DNA of 64,000 bases from Patagioenas fasciata (Eukaryota > Chordata > Aves > Columbiformes > Columbidae). The notes under the pieces are model-generated. The model ran no database searches, was not told where the DNA came from, and saw nothing but the letters and a program-made list of their open reading frames with translations. Within the stretch, counting starts at the first letter, position 1, and each line of letters starts with the position of its first letter. The stretch covers positions 190,444,604-190,508,603 of the forward strand of contig NC_092520.1 of assembly GCF_037038585.1 (NCBI RefSeq), read 5' to 3'. Below, piece by piece: positions 49,901 to 60,184 of this stretch. Made by a program: the position numbers and the translations under genes.

Positions 49901-52900
49901 TACATAAAAAAATGAGGGGAGTCAGGCACTATGGTTTGAGTAGTATTGTATTTGTATTCTTTTACCAATGGAAGAATTGCTCAGTTTTGCACTTGTGGGA
50001 CTCTATTTGATCTGCAGGACTTGTGTTCTCACATTGAAATAGCTTTGTTCATCAGAGTTTATTTTTAATGAGATTTGTGAGCTGGTAACAGACGCACCAA
50101 CAGCCTGTGACTGTTCTTAAGTGCTGTGCCTTCATTTGGACACGTGCTTGTCTTCATGAATAGTCCTGTCAGTTCTACTGATGGCTTAAATTAGGCTATT
50201 TGATTGCAGGCATCAGTTCCCATTGCAAAACAAGTACTGGCAGCCCCTGTCTCACAGCTGAGAACGGTGCCTGCAAGCACAGAGCTTAGCTTGGAGTTAT
50301 TAAGCATTAATTGGCATTAAGGGGTATATAAACTGCAATTCCACTGACACTCTCCTTTGCTGCAGACAAATCTCTGCTTTCAGCTCATCTGCCTGTTCTA
50401 CCCACACTTTTCCACTCCACTGCAGTCCCTCTGTTCATTTAATTGAATCAGTGAGAGGAAATCAGTTTTAAAATTACATTTTTTGGGGGGTAATTTTTAA
50501 CACAGCTGTGTTCAGCACTGTATCCAGTTCATCACTTGACCCTGCACTCTTATGTGCTACTACCAGCACGGCTGAGGTCAGTGAGTGGCAATAGAGGCAA
50601 GAGGAACTGCTCAGGTTGGCTTGTGGCTGAACCCAACACTTGTGGACACAGCTCAGTTCCACACAGATCATTTCTCACAAGCAAACAGTCATTTCTGTTT
50701 CATGACCAGCCTAAGAAAACTGAAAGTCTGTCTCAGTCTCCACAGAAGGAAACATCTTTCCACCGTGTTTCTGTGACTAATAATACTCCTCTAAAGTTCT
50801 CTATGCAATTTTGCTCTTAAGGGACAATCCTGTCACCGAACTTTATGAATAACTGTGAAGATTCACCACATGAAAGTAAAGGTGTGAAACTGAGCACTGG
50901 TTGTGGAGTCAGTCTGGAAGTCATGCTCCCAGTAATTCTGTGTATCCCAGTAACTGTGCACTGCTGAGACACAGGCATATATTGCAGCCACATCCCACCA
51001 GAAAGCTTTGTTGGCTCTATAGGCACCATCTTAGGTTTGCTTGCAAGAAACCAGCAAGAGAAGATTCTAAGTCTCTATTTTGCCAGATGTTCGGCTTTGG
51101 GAGTTCGTTGGAGTTCACATGGCAGCCTGAAATCCAGTGGCACATTTTGTGACAAGCCAAAGCAAGATGTCAGCTCCCAGGGCTGGCAGTACAGGCAACC
51201 TGAAATATCTTGGAGTCCAACCAGAAAACTTGTCCATCTTAACAGATGGGAAGCAATAGTCTGAGGTCATGCAAGACTGTGATGACACCATAAATTGTGT
51301 ACACAGATTGTATCAGAGCTTCATGTGAGAATCCTGAGCAACACAGAATAAAACCACAAATGTTTGTAACTGCTGTGGATGTTCTTAGTGCTTCCACACT
51401 CAACCATATTTGTAGTTCTTCCATTGATCTGATCTTCCATATGCTGCTAAAATATGCTGTATTTTTATATTTCGTTATCAGCTTGAGACTCCAACATCAG
51501 TTTTCTCCATTTAGAAACTCTGTATCCCTTTAGTTTTTATTGATTTATCCTCAGAGAAAGAATCTGAGTGTCATCTGCTGGGCTACTCGCCCACGTTGAA
51601 GTAGCTCACCCTTAGCATCTAGCAGACATGTCCAGTGCTTTCCCAGACAACTTCTGAATCCTTCTGCCTCATGCAGGTTTTACTATGCCTGGTTCTAGCA
51701 GACTTGGAAGCATACTTCTTTCCCCAAGACAAATTGCATATTTTCCCCTGTTGTTTCTTCCCTAATTAGTACCCTGTCATACTGCAGTGAAAGCAAGGAT
51801 TGCATCTGTAACCTCATAAATCTTACAGCACAATGTGATCGCAGACTACTTTGAGATTCTAGTTACTTGTCTTGATACAAATAACGAGTCATTAGAAATT
51901 GGATAATACTATTGAATCTCTTCTGTTTGTAAACTGTGTGTAAAATTTATCTTTCAATACCTTGTTTCTCTTTACTGTGACGTTTTCTTAGGGTATCTGT
52001 ATCCTAACAAAGACTTTCTGTCCATGGATCTCAAATTCTTATCTCCCTCAATCACTGTTATGTCTTAATAATGCATATTCTGACTACTTGGTGATTTCCT
52101 TTTGATAGATTCTGGAGATACAAACAAAAGGTCACATCTGTCTATTAAACATAAACTAGGCTGTGAAGGAGAGAAGATAAGTATCTACAGGAATTACTGC
52201 CAGTTGATTTGCCACTGAAAGAATTTGTGTGTGCTCTGGGGTGATAATCTGTTTGTTAAAATATTCTTGTTTCTTCCACATTGGGGAAAAAACCTGCAAT
52301 CCCAAACACGATCTATAGCACCTAGAAATATCTCCTGTATTGGTGCATCCCTTCACCAGGCTGAGTTTGAAAGGCTAAATGGCTGTTCTAGGTCAGGGCA
52401 CACATCTGCTCTTTCTTGCTAATGGTTCTTTGAATGCCTTGCTTGTTGGCTTCCATACTGATCTCTACCCACAAACAGGTCCTGTTCATTCACCAAAGAC
52501 GTGACTCCAAGCAAACACTTCAGTGGTGTATTTTTAACAATGTTTGTAGAGCTATATGCAAATACCAACTCAGGTTTGTGTCAATATCTTTGGGGTGGAC
52601 CGTGCCAGGAGGCCTCAACTCCCGCTGAACTCAATGGATTTAACCATATTGGACTCATCCCAAACTTCAGTGACTGCATTTGCAATGATGAAAAGTCCCA
52701 TTTTAACACATGGGGTAGAAACATCTAATTTTATCTGCTCCATGTCTTGACTAGCTCTGAAACCTTGAGGATGACATTTGTGCTGCCTGAGCTACAAATA
52801 AGCAGTCTGGGACTTGAATTTATTTACAGTCATGCACAGGGTCAGTAGGGCTCGGTAGAATTTCAGAACTCTGGTCTCACTGCAGAATTGGGGCTTAGGA

Positions 52901-55118
52901 ACAGGCACAAATGAAGCTACTTTCCCAGGGAAAAGAAGAGTGTGTTGTGTAGATTTGTCTTCCGGTTTTTGTTTTGTTGTGTTTTTCAATAAGGCAGTTT
53001 GAGAAAGACATAGGTTGGCAGCAGCTCATATTTATAAGCATTGTGGAGTAAGTGAAGGTTTATGGTGAAATTTAGTAAACATCATGAAGCTGGGGGGGGA
53101 TGTTTTTCTTCCCCACTTTGTGGGAAATAGTGGTTCCTCCACAGTTGAATTTGTATTGGCCTTGCTGCATGAGAAGCACCAAGAGAAACTTACTGTGAGT
53201 TTATTTAAAAATCACTCATTCTGTTACATTTCCCAATTGCCTTTATTGTGGAAATTAAATATGGGGCATAAGTTTAGTAAGATGCAAGATGATAACATGG
53301 GCTTTCCACACCATTTAACAGTAGCTTGTATGAGTTTACAGGATGGCTCCAGAGCATGAGCTAATAGAAAGGTAAAACAGAACAAAACAAAAATTATGAT
53401 ACTTTGTCCTTTTGCCATGTCTGTGCATGTGATGCTTTTTCTGTGCAGTTTTCAAAACTATAATATAATGTGAGATGTGTCACAAGGCTAACTGTGTTAA
53501 TTTTTACTATGACTATTAGATATTCCAGAATGAAGTATTACATTGACTGCCTGCTCTGCTGGTGGTTTGAGTTGCTGTCCTAGATAAAGAAAGTTACTGC
53601 TTGTTTACGGATTCCAGTTTTTTGAGGCTTGGTCTCATATAAATCCTGAGTGTTGCAAAAGTTTGTCACAGGCTGCCGATTCCCATTATTGGTCAGACAG
53701 TTTCTGGTCAGCCCAGTGCTTGCATCTGCATGAGTGTGGAAAAGTAACCCACCTAAAGGTATTTTAGTGTTGATAATAAATGTGGAAATTTTGCTAAAGC
53801 ATTTAAAATTATAAAAGCAATGTGAATAAAATTACCAAATTGTGTTAAATACGGCCACTATGCAACTGGAAACACTAGAAACCCATGATAGTACCGATAT
53901 GCCAAAATTACAACAGTAAGGTTTGATCCCTTAAGTCGGAAACACCTGAGATTTACTCCAGAACACCTGAGTTGAAGATCGATACCTCTGCTGAACTGCA
54001 GTGGCTCCTTTGATGGCCTTTACCTGCAGATCAGAGACATGGGCATCATCCTGTTCTTCCAAAACGGGTCTGCCCTGAGGCACATGCACTGCACTGCTTC
54101 AGATGCTGAGCCACGCTGCTTGCACAGACGCTGTCACCTCCAGCCATTGCTGTGGCTGTAGTTACCAACTGTGTTGTCAATGTTTAGTGATCTTGATGGG
54201 AGCTGCAAGGCAGGCTTAAAAGACAGCATAGACCTGCTCAGTAAATACCTTCCAATGTAGGAACGGTGCTGTTACCTGCCCTGTCCCTGCTTCCCCTCCT
54301 GCTGTTCCCCATGAGGGCTGTTTGCGTTCCAGCAGAGGAGTGACACAGGGTGTGTTAATTCAGGTATTTAGGGTCCTCCAGAATGAAAACCCAACCAGAA
54401 ACATAAGCGTTCATTATTGTGATTTGATATTGCCATTCCAAAGTGCAAATGCAGAGCACTTCTGAAGATCAGGTGTCCCATAGTGGGGATCTGCAGTTGG
54501 AAACCTGATTCATAACATGTATCCTCCTGGATTCTGGCTTCCCCATCACTGAAATGACGATGACAGCTGTAATGTTAAATGTTTCAAGATGCCAGGCAGT
54601 ATTCCCAATGAATGAAAGACCACGTCCAAATGTCATTCTCCCTTTGCTTTCAGGCTGTAGTGAAGCTGATGTCAGTGGACTGCCGTTGCCACGGTGTTTC
54701 TGGGTCCTGTGCTGTGAAAACCTGTTGGAAAACAATGTCGTCCTTTGACAAGATTGGCCGTTTTTTAAAGGATAAGTATGAAAACAGCATACAGATATCA
54801 GACAGACTGAAAAAAAAGCTACGCAGGAAAGAGAAAAGCCAGCGAAAAATACCAATTGGGAAAGAGGACCTGCTGTATGTGAACAAATCACCAAATTACT
54901 GTGTCGAAGACCAAAAACTGGGCATCCCTGGGACTCAGGGAAGGGAATGTAACCGCACCTCGGAGGGACCCGATGGCTGCAACCTCCTCTGCTGTGGGCG
55001 CGGGTACAACACCCACGTTGTCCGGCATGTGGAAAGGTGTGAATGCAAGTTTGTCTGGTGCTGCTACGTGCGCTGCCGGAGGTGTGAGACCATGACCGAC
55101 GTACACACCTGCAAATGA
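43885..55118 (+). CDS. WNT16: WNT16, complete coding region, four exons
   Basis: This encodes secreted Wnt-16, a lipid-modified ligand for Frizzled receptors. Exons 43885-43973, 44066-44307, 46374-46660 and 54654-55118 join to 1083 bases: 360 residues plus TGA (human about 365). The order is a hydrophobic signal peptide (about 1-27), an N-terminal helical domain, and the C-terminal cysteine-rich domain. Outside the signal peptide there are exactly 24 cysteines, the full Wnt set. [10 protein letters not shown] at 216-225 places the palmitoleoylated serine at Ser222. N-glycosylation sites are Asn138, Asn184 and Asn306. The end, [14 protein letters not shown], is highly typical of WNT16. Residues 259-271 ([13 protein letters not shown]) form a basic insert. 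Introns are 92, 2066 and 7993 bases. The chosen ATG has a good context (G at -3 and +4) and alone gives a signal peptide. The assignment to WNT16 rests on sequence and on CPED1 lying upstream. Confidence 0.97.
43974..44065 (+). other. WNT16 intron 1, 92 bases
   Basis: Very short, CpG-rich, GTGAGT...CTTCTGCAG intron that splits the Met codon between signal peptide and mature domain. Confidence 0.9.
44066..44307 (+). CDS. WNT16: WNT16 exon 2, start of mature Wnt domain
   Basis: Acceptor CTGCTTCTGCAG, donor AGCG|GTGAGT. It reads [51 protein letters not shown] and GRQLSSG. REGA..G...C..QF...RW is the N-terminal Wnt signature. Residues 91-103 form a Pro/Ala/Arg-rich loop ([13 protein letters not shown]), in a place where the human protein, as I recall it, is longer and not so Pro/Arg-rich. 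Confidence 0.95.
44435..44536 (+). repeat. 17-bp GC-rich minisatellite, six copies
   Basis: Six head-to-tail copies of GGGCGGAGGGACCGGCC. The first five are identical and the sixth has one change (GGGT). It starts 128 bases inside WNT16 intron 2, still within the CpG island. Each unit contains a GC box (GGGCGG) and the palindrome GGCC. Confidence 0.97.
45198..45285 (+). repeat. A-rich low-complexity stretch
   Basis: Runs of A broken by G and C (GGAAAAAAAAAAAAAAGACG, then AAATAAACAAACAAAAAACAGG) in WNT16 intron 2. Confidence 0.8.
46374..46660 (+). CDS. WNT16: WNT16 exon 3
   Basis: Acceptor GTGCTTTTGTAG, donor AGACAG|GTACGT. Reads [50 protein letters not shown] and [11 protein letters not shown], ending in phase 0. 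GWHWGGCSD and NLHNNEAGR are classic Wnt blocks. Two N-glycosylation sites (NVT twice) are present. Confidence 0.96.
46661..54653 (+). other. WNT16 intron 3, about 8 kb
   Basis: Intronic DNA with a CA microsatellite at 48540-48592. Open frames such as 48399-48920 run through the CA repeat and have no family signature. Nothing else can be supported. Confidence 0.8.
48540..48592 (+). repeat. CA microsatellite, interrupted
   Basis: About 53 bases of CA units broken by AACA, AGACA and GCAA variants, in WNT16 intron 3. Confidence 0.95.
54654..55118 (+). CDS. WNT16: WNT16 exon 4, acylation site and cysteine-rich domain
   Basis: Acceptor CTTTGCTTTCAG. Reads [19 protein letters not shown], then [10 protein letters not shown], the basic insert, [52 protein letters not shown] and the stop TGA at 55116-55118. 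It holds the lipid-acceptor serine and 16 of the 24 cysteines, with the C-terminal receptor-binding loop. Confidence 0.97.
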   Translation, partial: AVVKLMSVDCRCHGVSGSCAVKTCWKTMSSFDKIGRFLKDKYENSIQISDRLKKKLRRKEKSQRKIPIGKEDLLYVNKSPNYCVEDQKLGIPGTQGRECNRTSEGPDGCNLLCCGRGYNTHVVRHVERCECKFVWCCYVRCRRCETMTDVHTCK

Positions 55119-55950
55119 GATGAATTACAGAAAACAAGGCCAAACCATCCAGCACTGTTTGGTACATGCAACAGCAGCCCAGGCAGCAATTGCTCTTATT
55201 GTGTGGGATTGCAGGGGGATCAGCCTCAGGGGAATATGTATTGCTGAAAAACGGGTAGTTCAAACATTTGGCGTATGAAAGAGCAACTGAGTGAACAGCA
55301 GCCTGCACGCAGGGACAGCTGAAACAACAGAAAAGGACTCCTGATGACACATTTGGACAAATGACTCTGTGAGCAGGGATGGACACTAAACTTTCCAAGT
55401 CTGTAATAGCCACAACATTGTGAAGATCCATGTGTTTGGTAGGTACAATGGAGAAAACTCAAGATCTTGTTAGCCATAGGCTGAAGAGTTGAGAGGGCAT
55501 GTAAGACATGTTAGATATATTCCTTATGTATGTATTTCTAAAGCTGGGACTAGATGAATCCACTAGGTCGTTCGTTTCTACAAACTTTAGGGGAAAAAAA
55601 AAAAAAACAAAGATGGGGAAATTTTCTGCTGTTGACCATGAAGAATTTGCTTTGCAACCCTTTGGAAAGCTGTCTTCTGCATAGTATGCAGAAAAGTGTC
55701 TGGTACTGAGAACCAAGCATGACTACAGAGAGCCAGGCACTGCATGGGAGGAGAGGAGGGTCCATCAGTGTGGAGTGAGCTGTGTCCAGAGTAGAGGGGC
55801 TGGAGCACTGCTTGGTGAACATGAACAATGTACCAAATGCCTTGGGATTTTTTATAGGTTGTCTTTCAAATGCACAAAGGACAGGTCTGAGGAGGGAAAG
55901 AAATACAGTTTGGTATTTGAAGGAAATAAAATCATTTGCAGGCGTTTCCT
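55119..55950 (+). other. WNT16: WNT16 3' UTR with a poly-A signal
   Basis: Directly follows the WNT16 stop. The only AATAAA I see on the + strand in the next 1.8 kb is at 55925-55930, about 810 bases after the stop. A 14-base A run lies at 55594-55607. The A+T-rich sequence to about 56700 also looks UTR-like, so a longer form is possible. Confidence 0.5.
55925..55930 (+). terminator. candidate WNT16 polyadenylation signal
   Basis: AATAAA in the context GGAAATAAAATC downstream of the WNT16 stop. Cleavage would be expected about 10-30 bases further right. Confidence 0.45.
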
Positions 55951-58900
55951 CAGTATCTGAACACACAATTTGCAAGTCAGCTGGTCGTCACCCTGCTCTT
56001 GGACTGCATGTAATAACCCGCCATGTTCAACCATCTAGCTGGTGGTTCACTATCATTTTCACGATTAACCGTATGAGATTCAGCCCAAAGAAATCTGCCA
56101 TAGAGTGAAAGATTTTTTAAAACATTGCTTTCTCTTATAGAAACAGCAGCTAGAACTTTTCATTAGGTTGCATCTTAAGTAAGTTCAATGCACAATGTAG
56201 TTTATGGATTGGCTCACACCACTAAAATATTTAAACTGTTATTGATAACATTTTCTCCCCCTCCATATGTTGGCTCAATTTTAGTTTACATCTGTGAAAG
56301 TTTGTTTATTTTTATGCAATGATTTAATGCCTAGCTTAAAAAGCATCATGTGAAAGGATTTCTGTTGTTTAAATGTGCAAAGACCTATTTTTGATAAGAC
56401 AAGAAAGTTTATATTTTGTAAATATTTAAATTATGCAAGTTATGTAAAAGGTCTCCAAAACTAATGTGATAAGATTACAGCCTTTGACATTTGTTAGGTA
56501 GGTATTCGTTATTATTGTAGTAGCTTTTAACTGATTTTTATTTGCATGTGCAGGGGGAAATTACACAATTACATAAATGTCCTTTTTATTACCATCAGGG
56601 TGGTTATAACTCTTGCAGTTAATACACACTATGATTTTCTAAATGAAAAGTTAATCAATATTCTGTATACCTTTTTTTTATTATTCTTTTAAATCCATTT
56701 TACAAACAGTGAGATCCTGGCTGCAGTGGTAGGCACAGAACTCCACTGACATCAAGGGGACTTGCAAAAGTTTGCAATCCCTTAACTTGTTCCACACTAA
56801 CACTCAGTTTTTAGAAAGAAATAATCTTAGACAGTTTGACTGAGGCTTTCAAAGTTACTTTGAGAAATTAATTTCCTAGTTGTCAATTATTTTCCGATGA
56901 AAGGTGGTGACTAGATTCTCTGTCACTCTTCATTGGATGTGTAGGTCAGAAAGATGCTAACAAAATCATCTGTGTTGTGGTACTTCACTGCCTGAACATC
57001 AGGCCAAGAAGTCCTTTATCTGCTGGTTGTTTTCGGACCTTCCCTCCACATTTGGCCAGTTTTTCTCCATTGGCCAGATAATTATCCTGAGGTAATAAAA
57101 TCTGTTACCTATGGGAAGGGTGCCCAGCATGTCAATTGCTGTCACAGGAGGATTCAATACCCTCCAGATAAAAACTTGGATAGGGAGGACACATCCTGAT
57201 GGAAGACCCTGAAGAGAGGGTTGTGAGCCCCAGGTTGTTCCCATCTTCTATCAGTGGAAATAATCCCACAGGTTCCACAGGCCCTGCCACAGCACCTATT
57301 GGCAGCATGGATGGAACATGTTCCTGGTCACTGATGACATGATGGTGTTATAGAGACCACCTCTCTCTGAATCTGTCCTTGGTCAAGCTGCGGGCAGAGG
57401 TGGGCACCTTAGTGCCCCAAGTGAGGCTGCTTCTGGTGGTGCCTCCAGTTAATTCAGTGTTGTGGTCACCATGGTTTTGTCATACAGGGCTCCAGCAAGA
57501 ACCAGCCACTGGGAGTTCAGTGTGGAGACCAAGATCTTCTCCTGAAGCAACCCCAATCTGTGTCTCAAAACTACCTTAGAGTTTACTGGACCCAAAGGTT
57601 CTTTCACATCTGATCTGTAAAGTACAGAAAATCACCAATGCATTTCTCAGTACACTTTAACTTCTGGCAGTGTAGAAAATGCAGAAATAATGGTCCCAGA
57701 GTCCTGGGCCTAAGGTGAGCTTCAGGGATCTGCCCAGGAGCAAAATCTCAGTAGGCTGTTTCTGTGGATTTGAAGGGGAAGGGCACTCACGTCAGCGTTG
57801 CACTGAGACACGGGTAGTCATGGTCCAGCCAGTGCAGTCGGGGTGTCTCCTGCCTGCTTGGGTAGCCAGGAGGTGAGGCTGCAGTACATTTGAGAGGTTG
57901 TCTAGTTCCAAAAAAATTCTTTTTGTTCTTAAATGTTGTTAATATTATTTTTTTTTCTGGTTTATGGGGGTGGGGAAAGGGTATTTTTTTTAAGAGTGGC
58001 AAAAGGCAACAAAGAGAAGTGGCAACACTCAAGGTTTATGAGAGCTACAGTGCTGAACAAACAAGGTACCAGGGGCTTGAAGCTTCACTGGCAGTGGTAG
58101 AACTCATGTTGCTCCTGAGAAGCCAAAGAGATGGTGTCACCTGCTCTGTCCCGAGGTCAGAACAGTGATGAGAGCAAGCGTGTGTGGTCTGAGGGGCTTT
58201 GGTCGCTCCCTCGCTGCACCAGCATTGGGGGCTGGGAGGGGGGAGCAGAAATGGGGCTGAGGGTGTCGTAGAAGCTGGGGCATGAGCCCCTCTGCCTTTC
58301 ATAGCTGAAACTGCTGTTTAGGTTAAGCACCATTGTAATGTATCTATAAGTTACATGCATAAAACTTGTTCTGGATAGGCAGCACCTGTAAAAGCAGTTC
58401 CGGATGGGATCAGGATATGAATATTGTTTTGTTGTAGCATCATGGCTGAAGCATTAGTTGACCTTCATTACAGTAATTATTCCACAAAACTGCCTTTAGC
58501 CCTTCCACACTCTGGAAAAGCTCTCCTTGAGTGAGAGAGAGCAGAACCATCTGTAAGACAGCATGTCTCCCTAGCTTTCAAAGAGGAGCCTACACATGAC
58601 ATATGTGGGTCAGCTACTTTTGTGGGCATATGGCACTGGGATGTATTTCAATCACTCACTTTAATATGGTGGATTTTTTTTTTTTTTTCCCAGTACTTGT
58701 ACTGGAACATCAAGGTTGTTGACTTTGAAAACATCACCTTGTGTAGCTTTGCAATAATATATCCTTTCTGGTTGAAAGTAGCTATGTGTGTGCTTATCTG
58801 AGCAAGAGGGATTAGGGAAAAAAAAATGGAAAGAAATTCACAGTTTGAGTGGGAGAAAGGTTTTATCTCAGTCCTGTCCCCTCACACTGCCCTTTCATGC

Positions 58901-60034
58901 ACGGAGCAGCTGTTCGTGAAAAGTAGCAAACCTATGAAAAATGCCACAAGTTTGTTTTTTGAAGAAAGGATAATTGTAACTTCTTTTGAATGTGAAAATT
59001 ATGTACCCTGTTTTGAAAACAGAAATGCTTGCACACTGACTGTGTATTTTAAGAGCAAAGTTGTGTTGTTGACTGAAGTGCTGACTTAGGCAGCAGAGTT
59101 ACTGCAAGAACACAGCTGGCCATCGACTTCCCAGCCTGTGTGTGCATCGGTAAGTGAAGAACACGGTCTTGTCCTTGCCCATTGGAGATCCCTTGTCAAA
59201 AGATGTGTGACAAATGGAGATTGTTTCTATTGCTGTCAAAATTTCAGTGAATGACAAGTATGTGAAAGGTACATGCGAAGCAACCAGCAACAATTAGCAC
59301 TGGTCATTCTGAGGAAAAGCTCTTAAAAGGAAATGCACTTCAGCTGAGGTTTCTGACAGAGCTGAGATGCTGGATTTCATTGAAGGATGAGGTTTCACAA
59401 GGTAGCAAATTTGACTTTAGGGCAGTTCCTCATAGATCAAAACTGACAAGGCTAGGTCATGTAAAGTGCTGAACAGGGAGCAACTCACTCTACTGGTTGA
59501 AGTTTGTTAAAAGCATGTACAAGGATCACCCCACAGTGGCAGACATCATGCCAAACAAGACACTGTTTGTCTGAGCCCTCTAATGTATTGTAGATTTCAC
59601 ACAGGGTGGAATATCAGGGAGGATCAGAGTGGAATAAACGTTATTTGTTCTAGATAACCTACCAGAAATGCTAATTTTGAATTCTTCCCTAACCGTATTC
59701 CCATCAGTCTTGCAAGGTTACCTGGAGTGTCCAGATCCAGCAGTGACAGTAACAATAAATGTGGTACCATAACTTTATATCTTTCATTTCAGACAAGGGT
59801 TTGCAATAGCAATTTTTAGCATTATACATACACAATTTTCACTGTCAATGAATTCGCACAGGCAGACAATCACTAACACTACATAACTGAGAAACGAGAC
59901 TTCAGGCTTCACACTCGTAAGTCCAATGAGCATCACTAAGGAGGGTAGTAGTGGTAGTATTCTGACTATAAATGGGTAACTGAGGAACAACTTTGCTCAA
60001 AATCACTTGTAAAAACGGTGGCAGACCTAGGTCT

Positions 60035-60117
60035 AAAAATAAAAATAAAAATAATAATAAATTATAATAATAACAACAATAACAATAAATTATTATTGTT
60101 ATTGTTATTGTTATTGC

Positions 60118-60184
<67 letters not shown>
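60035..60184 (+). repeat. AAT/AAC to ATT microsatellite with inverted symmetry
   Basis: Begins with AAAAAT and AAT/AAC units, switches at about 60090 to TTATTATTG units, and ends in about 22 pure ATT units. The left and right parts around AATAAATTATT are near reverse complements. Confidence 0.95.

Noticed and set aside
54469..55431. Minus-strand open frame of 320 codons over WNT16 exon 4
   Set aside because: It is antisense to the well-supported cysteine-rich domain and shows no family signature.
57000..57600. Region with possible remnant coding look on the minus strand (PPVTAIDMLGTLPIGN)
   Set aside because: Frames are broken and I cannot match it to any retroviral, LINE or host family with confidence.
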